Below, one piece after another: positions 50,713 to 61,171 of a DNA stretch of 64,000 bases. A model generated the notes under the pieces. That model made no database searches, had not been told where the DNA came from, and saw only the letters and a list, made by a program, of their open reading frames with translations. Made by a program: the position numbers and the translations under genes. The DNA is taken from contig JAJZUP010000007.1 of the NCBI GenBank assembly GCA_021848465.1, positions 27,662-91,661 on the forward strand. The letters are read 5' to 3'. The DNA comes from Pseudomonadota bacterium (GTDB lineage Bacteria; Pseudomonadota; Gammaproteobacteria; Burkholderiales; Gallionellaceae). Within the stretch, counting starts at the first letter, position 1. Each line of letters opens with the position of its first letter.

Positions 50713-51342
50713 ATGCAAGTGGAAATATGGTCGGATGTGATTTGCCCCTGGTGTTATATCGGCAAGCGCAATTTTGAAGCGGCCCTGGCTGGCCTTCCCG
50801 GTGCCAGTGAGGTTACTGTGGTGTGGCGCAGTTTCGAGCTTGATCCGCAGGCGCCCGCCCGTTATGGCGAGACGCTGGAGCAGATGCTGTCGCGCAAATA
50901 TGGGGTCAGCTTGCAGGAGGCGGCCGCCATGAATGCGCGCGTAACGGCGGTTGCCGCAAGCGCGGGGTTGCAATACCGGCTTGCAGATGCGTTACCGGGA
51001 AACACCCTGGATGCGCATCGCATCCTGCATTTCGCGCTTGCCAGGCAAGCCGGGGGGCAGGTTATGGAGCGCCTGATGCAGGCTTACTTTACCGAGGGGT
51101 TGCCGGTCGGCGAGCGTGATGCACTGGTCAGGCTCGCGGGCGAGTGTGGCCTCGACACTACCGAGGTATCCGCCATGCTGGAGAGCGACGCTTACATCCA
51201 GGAAGTGCGTGCAGATGAAGCGCGGGCCGCAACATTGGGGATCAACAGCGTTCCCCATTTCCTGATTGATGGGCGTGTGCATGTTTCCGGTGCGCAAGCA
51301 GTTGAGTCATTCAAGCAGGCATTGCAACAGGCGATGGCGTAA
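50713..51342 (+). CDS. DsbA-family oxidoreductase, FrnE type
   Basis: A 209-residue thioredoxin-fold protein without a signal peptide, so cytoplasmic. The active site is CPWC (Cys11-Cys14) in WSDVICPWCYIGKRNFE, and the family-specific motif GINSVPHFLIDGRVHVSGAQ follows near the C-terminus. FrnE proteins act in disulfide exchange and oxidative stress tolerance. It starts 33 bp after the OYE gene with GAGGAG before it, so the two may be coexpressed against oxidants or electrophiles (inferred). Confidence 0.92.
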   Translation: MQVEIWSDVICPWCYIGKRNFEAALAGLPGASEVTVVWRSFELDPQAPARYGETLEQMLSRKYGVSLQEAAAMNARVTAVAASAGLQYRLADALPGNTLDAHRILHFALARQAGGQVMERLMQAYFTEGLPVGERDALVRLAGECGLDTTEVSAMLESDAYIQEVRADEARAATLGINSVPHFLIDGRVHVSGAQAVESFKQALQQAMA

Positions 51343-51362
51343 GCAGGACGGCTGCCCGGGTG

Positions 51363-51884
51363 TTAGCTTGCGCTTTTAAGCAGTACCCAGACGGCGCCGC
51401 TACCTCCCGCATTCGACGGCGCTTCGCAGAAAGCCAGTACGTCAGGGTGCTGTATGAGCCAGTGACGGGCCAGTTGCTTCAGTTTCCCTTCGCCTTGTGC
51501 ACTGTGCCAGCCTTTGCCGTGAATGAGGTTGATGCAGCGGAATTGCCGCTGCGTTGCTTGTTGCAGGAAAAGGGCCAGCAGGCTGCGTGCTGTATCGCTA
51601 TCCAGACCATGTAAATCCAGGCTGTCCTCGATCGGCCAAGTGCCGCGCCTGAGCTTGCGCAAAACCATGCGGCTGACGCCGTTGGCCAGGTATTCAGTTG
51701 GGGTTTCATCAAAAGTCAGGTGGTCTGACAGTGCAACTGAGATTTCAGGTTGCGAGTACGCGGTCGGACGCGGATGCAAGGTGGCGGCAGGGCCGGATGG
51801 CGCGCGCTTCTGGGATTTGATGGGCGTGACGCCCTCTAATGCCTGCCGGAACAAGTCTGCATCCTGTTCCGGTTTTTCTTTCAT
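51363..51884 (-). CDS. Smr/MutS2 C-terminal domain protein
   Basis: A 173-residue protein. An N-terminal disordered region leads into the Smr domain with the motifs DSLDLHGLDSDTARSLLALFLQQA and INLIHGKGWHS. The LDxH and HGxG motifs are those of the Smr endonuclease/ribosome rescue family; SmrB of E. coli cleaves mRNA at collided ribosomes. Assignment to SmrB is not secured by sequence alone. It is convergent with frnE and followed by trxB on the same strand. Confidence 0.85.
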   Translation of the reverse strand: MKEKPEQDADLFRQALEGVTPIKSQKRAPSGPAATLHPRPTAYSQPEISVALSDHLTFDETPTEYLANGVSRMVLRKLRRGTWPIEDSLDLHGLDSDTARSLLALFLQQATQRQFRCINLIHGKGWHSAQGEGKLKQLARHWLIQHPDVLAFCEAPSNAGGSGAVWVLLKSAS

Positions 51885-51893
51885 GCGCTACCT

Positions 51894-53876
<1,983 letters not shown>

Positions 53877-53887
<11 letters not shown>

Positions 53888-54347
53888 TACGGCGTGCCCC
53901 GTTATAGCGAGCGGCCCAGTATTTTTCGTTTAGTTGCTCAACCCGGATATTGCTCCCGGTTTTGGGCGCATGCACAAATTTTCCGTCTCCTATGAATATG
54001 CCGACATGGGAGTATGGACGGTGCATGGTGTTGAAAAACACCAAGTCACCGGGACGCAAGTTGTGATTGCTGACGGGTTTGCCTACGCGACTGATTTCAT
54101 GGCTGGTACGCGGCAATTTAACCCCGAGCGTATGGCTGAAAACATGATCTACAAATCCACTGCAATCGAATCCTGAATCCGGCGAGTTGCCTCCGTAGCG
54201 ATACGGCGTATCGGCCAAGCTCAATGCGTACATGACAAGATTGTCCATTTCCTCATCGGCGGCATAACCGGATGAGGAAGGATGACGAGGCGTCGTGCTG
54301 CATGCGGACAGCATGGCGAGCAACAGGATGATCAGCAGCTTGTTCAT
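53877..54347 (-). CDS. NlpC/P60 family lipoprotein peptidase
   Basis: A 156-residue protein with lipobox LSAC (Cys16) after a hydrophobic leader. The NlpC/P60 domain carries the catalytic triad: Cys62 in FDCSGFVDHVFSH, His114 in YSHVGIFIGDGKFVHAP and a second polar residue His126. Such lipoproteins cleave peptide stems of peptidoglycan, as Spr/NlpC do in E. coli. Its 3' end overlaps that of mltB, and the two act on the same substrate. Confidence 0.93.
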
Positions 54348-54585
54348 ATCTGCTTGGCATTATCGCGCAATACTGCCAGTTTGTTGCAGAAACTCCCAAG
54401 TGAGTCGAAGAATACGCTTGATTTGTGGCCTGCCGGCAAGGTGCAGGCTGCGGCAGTATGGGGCCTAGCCCCAATAGTTTCCGTCGGAAAAAGTATGGAA
54501 CACACGCACATTCGTGAGGTGGCTTGCTCTCGGCGGTCTCTGGGCGAACAGGCCTATCCTGTGTTTCAGGAGATGCATGCGCGCG

Positions 54586-55236
54586 TTAGTTCAATGGAGA
54601 AGCTTCATCAAACAGCCTGCGCTGTACTGCGTAGCGCATCAGATCCGCCATGCCGGAGAAATGCATTTTTTGCATGAGCTTCTTTTTGTGGGAGCTGACG
54701 GTTTTACTGCTGATAAACAGTTGGTCGGCTATTTGGACAATATTATTTCCTGCTACCAGCAGGCGATACACTTCGAATTCCCGTTGAGACAGACGGGAGT
54801 GTACAGGTTCGTCCTCGCCTGAAATGTTATGCAGGAGCATATTCTCAGCAATGATGGGGTCGATGTAACGAGCTCCGCTCGATACTTTACGCAGTGCGTT
54901 GCTGAAGTCTTCCAGTTCATGCATGGTTGAAATATAGCCTGTTGCGCCGTTCTTTAATGCCTGGGTAATCAGATTGTCTTCCGAGTTGGTGCTGTATACG
55001 AGGATTGACAGGTTGGGGCTGGTTGCCTTGGCCCTGATGATCAACTCGACCCCGGAGATGCCGGACAAGGACATATTCATTACCAGTGCATCAATTTCAT
55101 GAAGCTGCAACTTGGCAATGACCTCATTGCCACTTTCCGCTTCAGCTACAACTTCGAAGTCAGGATGGGCATCCAGAAAAACTTTGAGCAGTTGTCGATG
55201 CAGGGTCTGTTTTTCGGCAATTAATACTTTGGTCAT
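54586..55236 (-). CDS. NarL/LuxR-type regulator with degenerate receiver
   Basis: A 216-residue protein with receiver (1-120) and LuxR-type helix-turn-helix (150-210, SQREFEVYRLLVAGNNIVQIADQLFISSKTVSSHKKKLMQKM). The receiver lacks the phosphorylation pocket: residue 54 is Asn instead of Asp, residues 8-9 are Glu-Lys instead of an acidic pair, and residue 104 is Thr instead of Lys. It therefore cannot be phosphorylated in the usual way and may work unphosphorylated or bind a small ligand. It is divergent from the sensor operon across 398 bp. Confidence 0.9.
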   Translation of the reverse strand: MTKVLIAEKQTLHRQLLKVFLDAHPDFEVVAEAESGNEVIAKLQLHEIDALVMNMSLSGISGVELIIRAKATSPNLSILVYSTNSEDNLITQALKNGATGYISTMHELEDFSNALRKVSSGARYIDPIIAENMLLHNISGEDEPVHSRLSQREFEVYRLLVAGNNIVQIADQLFISSKTVSSHKKKLMQKMHFSGMADLMRYAVQRRLFDEASPLN

Positions 55237-55634
55237 TATCGCGGCCTTGCTGTAGTCGGTATTAACGCTTTATTAATACCTTATTTGATTATGGGTGATT
55301 GATCGGCACTTTTCAATAACCACTTTTATATATTGGTTATATGAAGGCCGGCGTGGAACGGCTATATAGTCGGTATATAGACAAACCATGCTGCATATGC
55401 CGCAGCAAATTTAGTATTTTTGCAGCCACTTGAAATATCAATAAAAAACCCCTCATTGGAAATCCCCTAGACCATTAGGGAATTTGACATGTAATTTTCA
55501 TCCGTAATCCGAGCTGTAAAACATCCTTTGCCGATTTTATTGGAAGTGATCTCTCCGCATCATGCGTCTCGCTTTCAGTGCTTGTGATGATCACCAGGCT
55601 GTTATCAATTCAATTGTAAAAAGGGAGATTCGAA
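55237..55634. promoter_or_regulatory. Divergent regulatory region of the signalling island
   Basis: About 400 bp without a gene, A/T-rich. It holds a perfect inverted repeat CTATATA-GTCGG-TATATAG at 55362-55380 and a looser pair AACCA/TGGTT at about 55317-55337, both near the start of the NarL-type regulator gene, plausibly its own or a partner's binding sites. Promoters are not resolved. GGGAG lies just before the ATG at 55635. Confidence 0.5.
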
Positions 55635-56753
55635 ATGAAGAATAGGCAAAGTCAGTTCCTGTATTCAGTTGGCAAGAATAAAGCATCCATGACAAAAGAC
55701 GGCTTGATTGAAATGCCGTGCCTGGACGCAGGTGTGATTTTGCCAGAGTGCGACTACGTGGATGAGGGGGCTGGCAGCTTGGCTGACGACGTGCTGGAGA
55801 CTTTTCACATCCTGATGGTCGGTAATGAGCAAAGTGTCCAGAGTATGCACATCATCCTGTCAGTAAATATGCCATTCGATATTGATTATCTGGAGGCAAG
55901 AAGCGGAAATGCGGCATTGCAGGCATTAAAAAACGAAACGATTGATTTGGTTATCGTTGACTGCGACTTTATGTCCGATATGGATGGCATCGAATTTCTG
56001 GAACAGTTCAAGCACCAGAGGACGGTCAAAGAGCGGATTCCCGTGATCGAAATTTTAAAGGCTGACCAAGCTGAACTGGGTGTGAATGCGCTCAGGATGG
56101 GGGCGCATGATTTTCTGCTAAAAAATCTGAATGGCTTGCATCTGGAGCAACTTCCAATTCTGGTTTCGAGAGTCTATTCGGAAAAGATGATGAAGCAGGT
56201 CCTGCTTGAAACCGCTGGCTTTCAACAAGCTTTGACTGAAGCCGTACCTTCGGTGATTTACAGGGTTTCCCTCCAAGGGGGAAAGGATTATGTGCATTTA
56301 AGCCCGGCAATGCGGGAATTGGGAATGACACCGGAGCATTGGGGAAGCGATACCGAGTTGCATCACCGGATTTGCCATGAAGCTGATCGGCGCGAGGTTG
56401 TGAATGCACTTCGCAACTGTTACCAGAATGGAAAAATGTTCAAGTGTGAATACCGGGTCAAGATAGGTGAAGGTAGCCCAAGATGGTTTCAGGACAAGGC
56501 CAGGGTCATCATGGATAAGCATGGGCGGCCGCTAGCATTGAGCGGGGTCATGCTGGATGTAACGCAAATCAAGGCACTTGAAAAGGAAATTGGTCGCTAC
56601 CGCGACAGGCTGGAAAAAATGGTTTCTCAAAGGACAGAAAAGTTGCGTCGCCGAATTTCAATACTCGAGGCCTGCAATACCAGCCTGAGTGCCAACTATC
56701 ACCACATGCGCAAGATGTACTCGGAGCTGAATCAAGGGCTGCAAGCTTGCTGA
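55635..56753 (+). CDS. REC-PAS protein with coiled-coil tail
   Basis: A 372-residue cytoplasmic protein. Residues about 55-185 form a receiver with a candidate phospho-Asp in DLVIVDCDFMSDMDG and Lys in FLLKNLN; the acidic N-terminal pair is altered (MVGNEQ). Residues about 195-310 form a PAS domain (VPSVIYRVSLQGGKDYVHLSPAMRELG, VMLDVTQIKALEKEI), and a C-terminal coiled coil ends the protein. No kinase or output domain is present, so it probably relays or modulates signals within this operon. Confidence 0.87.
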   Translation: MKNRQSQFLYSVGKNKASMTKDGLIEMPCLDAGVILPECDYVDEGAGSLADDVLETFHILMVGNEQSVQSMHIILSVNMPFDIDYLEARSGNAALQALKNETIDLVIVDCDFMSDMDGIEFLEQFKHQRTVKERIPVIEILKADQAELGVNALRMGAHDFLLKNLNGLHLEQLPILVSRVYSEKMMKQVLLETAGFQQALTEAVPSVIYRVSLQGGKDYVHLSPAMRELGMTPEHWGSDTELHHRICHEADRREVVNALRNCYQNGKMFKCEYRVKIGEGSPRWFQDKARVIMDKHGRPLALSGVMLDVTQIKALEKEIGRYRDRLEKMVSQRTEKLRRRISILEACNTSLSANYHHMRKMYSELNQGLQAC

Positions 56754-56819
56754 GGCATTGCATGCGCCTGATCTTTTGTCGAAACATGAAATCCAAGCCG
56801 TCTTTTACTGGGAGTTGCG

Positions 56820-57023
56820 ATGTTCAATCGAAGGATTAAAAGTGCGCAGAGGGAGCTTCAGTCAGATATACAACAAATCAGCCGTGCAGTGAAAATTGAG
56901 CTCATCAGGAAATTCCAGCGCTCGGAGGGAAACTTTGATTGCTGCGCATCTGCGTATACACGAGTTTGCAAACAACTGGATTGTTTGTGGCGCAATGAGT
57001 GCCAGGTGATGGAACAGACATAG
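56820..57023 (+). CDS. Small protein of unknown function before the sensor kinase
   Basis: A 67-residue charged protein (MFNRRIKSAQRELQSDIQQISRAVKIELI and onward) ending with four Cys (CCASAYTRVCKQLDCLWRNEC). It is preceded by GGGAGTTGCG and followed 4 bp later by the kinase start, so it is probably translated. No family is recognised; the Cys-rich tail could bind metal. It might regulate the adjacent kinase, which is only a guess. Confidence 0.5.
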   Translation: MFNRRIKSAQRELQSDIQQISRAVKIELIRKFQRSEGNFDCCASAYTRVCKQLDCLWRNECQVMEQT

Positions 57024-57027
57024 TGCC

Positions 57028-59172
57028 ATGGATAAAAAGCTTATGCCATCGGCGGAGGATCGCTACCAGTTGATTGCGGGCGATTTGCGCAAACGTGCAG
57101 AATCAAGGCTGCGCAAGGAATTAGCGCTCAAAACCCCATTGCAACCTCATGAAATGGGGGCGCAACTGTTTGAGTTGCGAATCAGCCAGATTGAGATCGA
57201 ATTGTTATCGGAAGAGTTTAACCGCCAGCGGATGCATGCTGTTGCTCGGGCGGGTCTTCAGGAATCAAGAACTACCCCCACGTATGGATATTTCTTTCTT
57301 GATCGGGACGGCAATGTTTTGGAGGCCAGATTCCAACGGGAACCAAGCGAAACTCAAGGCAAGGAGAACTGGGGGGGGCAGCGGATGACTGATTACCTGC
57401 TGCCGGAGGACAGAGAGCATTTCAGAAGCTTCCTGCGCGAAATATTCAATACGAACGAAAGGAAAGGGTGCGAGCTGCATTTCGGAAACAGGGAGCGCCG
57501 GCGCAACGGGGGAATGCTGCTACCGCTTTATGCATGGATAGATGCGATCCCGGATGAGAATAAACAGGTTTGCCTTGCAGTAGTAGAGGATATAAGTGCT
57601 CGCCGGCTTGGTGAAGAGCGGGAAAAGGAAATGAGTTCAGCCGTCAAGATGCTGAACCAGACTCTGGAGGCAAGCCAGAATGAAATTTTCATATTTGATA
57701 CTCAAAGCCTGAAGTTCACGTTTGCAAACCAGCGTGCGCTGGAAAACCTTGGCTATACCATGGATGAGCTGAAGTGGCTGACACCTCTGGATATTCAAAG
57801 CCATGTGTTTAATCAGGAAATGGCGGAATTAATGAACCAGATGCGCTGTTATGGTGGGGGCGCAAAGACATTGAATGCAATTCATTTGCGCAAGGATGGC
57901 AGCCGTTACCCGGTGGAAATACATTTGCAGCTTTTCGAGCAGGAGACGGAAAGCTATTTCATCGCAATCGCCCTGGATGTCAGCAACCAGGCGGCCATCG
58001 AGTCGCAGCTTAAGTCCATCGTGGAGTCAGCATGGGCGATTATCTGGGCTGCCGACACTGACCTGAGCTTTCTGTTTATTTCCGACAAAGTATTCGATCT
58101 GCTTGGCTACAAACCGGACAAGTTTATCGGTTGCTCATTCTTTGAGTTGCTCGATGCAGGGTTATTTCATGAGCTGGATAAGGCGGCCGTCCTGGATGGT
58201 CTGCGACAAGTACTGGAGGACGGGGGGAAGGTGTCTGCTTTGCGCTATCGCCTCAAGCATGCGGATGGAACCTGGCGGTGGTTGAGCATGAACATTACGC
58301 CAGTTGTTTCGGTGGATGGGCAGGTGAGTCAAATCGTCGGGGTCATGCATGATATTCATGCACAGAAGCAGGCAGAAGAGGCGTTGCTTGAATTAACCCT
58401 TGCGCTCGATTTGCGGGTTCAGGTCGAGATTAAAAAAAACCAGGAAAAAGATTTGCTGCTTCAGCGGCAATCCCGGTTGGCCGGCATGGGGGAGATGATA
58501 GGCAATATCGCGCATCAATGGCGGCAACCCATCAACGCGCTTGGTCTGATACTCAGCGATCTTGAAGATGCTGCCCTGTATGGCGAGTGCAACCTTAGCT
58601 ATATTCACTCGTCAGTCGGGAAATCAAAGGCGATCATCCAGAAAATGTCCAGAACCATTGATGATTTTCGGCATTTCTTCCGAGCAGACAGAAGCCTGGA
58701 GGCATTCAGCCTGCACAAAGCGACACTGGAGTGCCTTAACCTGGTGGACGCATCAATGAGGAATAACAATATCAATATTTCAGTTCAGGTCGAACACGAT
58801 GTGCAGGTGTCCGGATATTCCAATGAGTACTCCCAAGTGCTCATGAATATTTTGAGCAATGCGCGCGATGCGATTATTGACCAGAAGGTTGCCGCAGGCC
58901 AGATCAGCATTGAAATCAGCGAAGATGATGAATTCGGGATTCATGCGATCACCGACAATGGCGGGGGTATTCCGCAAGATATATTGTCAAGGATCTTTGA
59001 GCCCCACTTCACGACCAAGGAGCATGGGGTTGGCATCGGTTTATACATGACACTCATTTGTGTCGAAAAAAACATGAATGGAAAAATTTCTGCGGAAAAT
59101 GTTCCATCCGGGGCCAGGTTCACAATTTGTTTGCCTAAGGCAAAGTCTGGGGCTGAACATGTCATTCATTGA
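57028..59172 (+). CDS. PAS-domain sensor histidine kinase, cytoplasmic
   Basis: A 714-residue soluble kinase. After an N-terminal helical region come at least three PAS/PAC units (YGYFFLDRDGNVLEARF; FIFDTQSLKFTFANQRALENLGYT; IIWAADTDLSFLFISDKVFDLLGY with the PAC segment VVSVDGQVSQIVGVMHDIHAQKQAEE). The DHp helix has His496 in NIAHQWRQPINALG, and the ATPase lobe has NILSNARDAI, ITDNGGGIPQ, FEPHFTTKEHG and GVGIGLYMT. There are no membrane helices, so it senses a cytoplasmic cue. Its stop overlaps the next gene by 14 bp. Confidence 0.93.
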   Translation: MDKKLMPSAEDRYQLIAGDLRKRAESRLRKELALKTPLQPHEMGAQLFELRISQIEIELLSEEFNRQRMHAVARAGLQESRTTPTYGYFFLDRDGNVLEARFQREPSETQGKENWGGQRMTDYLLPEDREHFRSFLREIFNTNERKGCELHFGNRERRRNGGMLLPLYAWIDAIPDENKQVCLAVVEDISARRLGEEREKEMSSAVKMLNQTLEASQNEIFIFDTQSLKFTFANQRALENLGYTMDELKWLTPLDIQSHVFNQEMAELMNQMRCYGGGAKTLNAIHLRKDGSRYPVEIHLQLFEQETESYFIAIALDVSNQAAIESQLKSIVESAWAIIWAADTDLSFLFISDKVFDLLGYKPDKFIGCSFFELLDAGLFHELDKAAVLDGLRQVLEDGGKVSALRYRLKHADGTWRWLSMNITPVVSVDGQVSQIVGVMHDIHAQKQAEEALLELTLALDLRVQVEIKKNQEKDLLLQRQSRLAGMGEMIGNIAHQWRQPINALGLILSDLEDAALYGECNLSYIHSSVGKSKAIIQKMSRTIDDFRHFFRADRSLEAFSLHKATLECLNLVDASMRNNNINISVQVEHDVQVSGYSNEYSQVLMNILSNARDAIIDQKVAAGQISIEISEDDEFGIHAITDNGGGIPQDILSRIFEPHFTTKEHGVGIGLYMTLICVEKNMNGKISAENVPSGARFTICLPKAKSGAEHVIH

Positions 59173-61171
59173 GTCAGTCGATACCTTGGCTTTAACGCAC
59201 AATCTTTCGATCCTTTTTGTCGAAGACGACGATGATGTGCGCGAGAACATGGCGCGTTATTTACGCCGCAGAATTGAAAGGGTGCATACGGCACATAATG
59301 GCATTTCGGGGTTGCAGTCGTTTAATGAAAATCATCCTGACATTGTTATTTCCGATATTCGTATGGGCGAAATGGACGGGCTGTCCATGTGTCGCAAGAT
59401 ACGGGAGACCGATCCTTCGCTTCCGGTGATCATCATATCTGCGCATAACGAAAGCGACATACTGCTGTCGTCCATTGATATAGGCGTTACAAAGTTTATC
59501 GTAAAACCGGTCGACACAGATGAGCTGATGGCGGCAATCTCGACGATTGCCGAGAAAATTGCGCAAAGCCGCGATGTTGAAAATCGGCTACATCAGGCTG
59601 ATGCCCTCATGGTCGAATCCGAATACGAGAGGGAGAGCCTGGAAAGCTATGTTGCGCACTATTTGAAAACTGAAAAACCTGAATTGGACAGTAATGTAAG
59701 GCAGCTAAGCATTCCCAAGCTGGGCGTAAGCGGAGATTTTGTTTGTGTCGAGCAGTATCGAGACAACTTATATGTACTGCTTGGGGACGGCGCTGGTCAT
59801 GGCCTTTCAGCGGCAATCCCGGTGGTTTCAATCCCTGGATTGTTCCGTGCGCAGGTCGAGCGTGGTTTCTCGTTACAAACGATTTCTGTGGAGCTGAATC
59901 GAGTGCTGCATGACCGGAACATTACAGGCTATTTTCTTGCCGCCACCTTGTTAAGGTTTGATTCCGTCAACCACGCGGTTGAAGTTCTGAATTGCGGGAA
60001 TCCTCCGGCTTATCTTTTCGACCTGCAAGGCGATCTCATGCATCATTTCAAATCAAGAACGCCAGCACTGGGCATGCTCGGTGACCAGGAGTTTTATCCT
60101 GAAATTGAATACATGAGGATTTCGGAAGAGGTTCGGGTATATGCATATACGGATGGGCTGACAGATACTTTCGCGGCCGCCATTCCGGAATTTTCTGAGG
60201 GCGACTTGGTGAAAATGCTGCAAAAATCCTGCCGGGAAAAGCGTTTTGACGAGGTCGTCCATCAAGTTGAGGCAATCACGCAACGCAATAAGGTTGATGA
60301 CGTGACATTGCTCGAAATACGGTTTGAAGGGAGCGGGCAGGATATTCCGCAGGAAGGAAGTGTGTCTGCAAATTCAACCCCGGCTCCTGAACTGCTGTTG
60401 ACCGGGCAGTCGGTGGTGCTCAGCCAGATTACGCTGCTATACGTCGAAGATGATGAAGAGACGCGCGATTTCATGAGCCATTATTTCAACCGGCGCGTCG
60501 GCAATTTGCATGTGGCGAGCAATGGACAGGAAGGGCTCGATTTGTTCACCCGCTATCGGCCCCAGTTGATTTTGACAGACATCAAATTACCTGTAATGGG
60601 CGGCCTGTCCATGGTTGAAAAGATCAGGGAAATCGACAGGCAGGTTCCGATTATTGCGATCAGCGGCTCGGATGATGCCGAGGATGCGGAAAAAATGTTT
60701 GAACTGGGTGTATCCAGGTTCCATGTCAAGCCCATCGACTTGGCAAAGCTCTCCAGGACAATGCACGAGTGTATCGAACAAGCCAATTTGACCAGCCAGT
60801 TGCGGCTTGCCTTTTCTGCTTTTCAAACTACGCAGTTCGGAGTGCTTACGACAGGACCGGATAAACGGATCATTGCGGTCAATCAGGCCTTTTCCAGGAT
60901 GACGGGATATTCAGCGGAGGAAATGATTGGTCATACGCCGTTGATCTTGGGCGCAGGAACGCACGGAGCGGCCTATTTCCAGAAAATATGGGACGCGCTT
61001 GCGGTACACGGCAATTGGTCCGGTGAGCTGATATGTCATGGTAAGGATGGCAGGCAGATCAGGTTGTGGATGATTGTGCATGCGATTATCGACGACAACA
61101 CAAAAGCCGGCGGGTTTCATTTTACTTTCTCGGATCTTCCCTCTCATGCCCCCCCCAATTCGACAGCCTGA
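59159..61171 (+). CDS. REC-PP2C-REC-PAS response regulator phosphatase, frame ends at a poly-C tract
   Basis: A 670-residue protein. ATG 59159 overlaps the kinase stop by 14 bp. The order is REC1 (phospho-Asp66 in ISDIRMGEMDG, Lys in FIVKPVD), then a SpoIIE/PP2C phosphatase (VSGDFVCVEQ, LLGDGAGHGLSAAI, YAYTDGLTDTF, DDVTLLEI). REC2 follows (Asp474 in LTDIKLPVMGG, FHVKPID), then a PAS domain (FGVLTTGPDKRIIAVNQAFSRMTGYS) near the end. The PAS domain runs into a frame stop just after an eight-C tract (61149-61156), whereas the adjoining GGDEF-EAL frame opens there in another frame. The STAS protein downstream is the likely phosphatase target. Confidence 0.92.
   Translation: MSFIESVDTLALTHNLSILFVEDDDDVRENMARYLRRRIERVHTAHNGISGLQSFNENHPDIVISDIRMGEMDGLSMCRKIRETDPSLPVIIISAHNESDILLSSIDIGVTKFIVKPVDTDELMAAISTIAEKIAQSRDVENRLHQADALMVESEYERESLESYVAHYLKTEKPELDSNVRQLSIPKLGVSGDFVCVEQYRDNLYVLLGDGAGHGLSAAIPVVSIPGLFRAQVERGFSLQTISVELNRVLHDRNITGYFLAATLLRFDSVNHAVEVLNCGNPPAYLFDLQGDLMHHFKSRTPALGMLGDQEFYPEIEYMRISEEVRVYAYTDGLTDTFAAAIPEFSEGDLVKMLQKSCREKRFDEVVHQVEAITQRNKVDDVTLLEIRFEGSGQDIPQEGSVSANSTPAPELLLTGQSVVLSQITLLYVEDDEETRDFMSHYFNRRVGNLHVASNGQEGLDLFTRYRPQLILTDIKLPVMGGLSMVEKIREIDRQVPIIAISGSDDAEDAEKMFELGVSRFHVKPIDLAKLSRTMHECIEQANLTSQLRLAFSAFQTTQFGVLTTGPDKRIIAVNQAFSRMTGYSAEEMIGHTPLILGAGTHGAAYFQKIWDALAVHGNWSGELICHGKDGRQIRLWMIVHAIIDDNTKAGGFHFTFSDLPSHAPPNSTA

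Noticed and set aside
54282..54677. A 131-codon plus-strand frame between the NlpC/P60 and NarL-type genes
   Set aside because: It overlaps the ends of both real genes on the other strand and its product has no coherent fold pattern.
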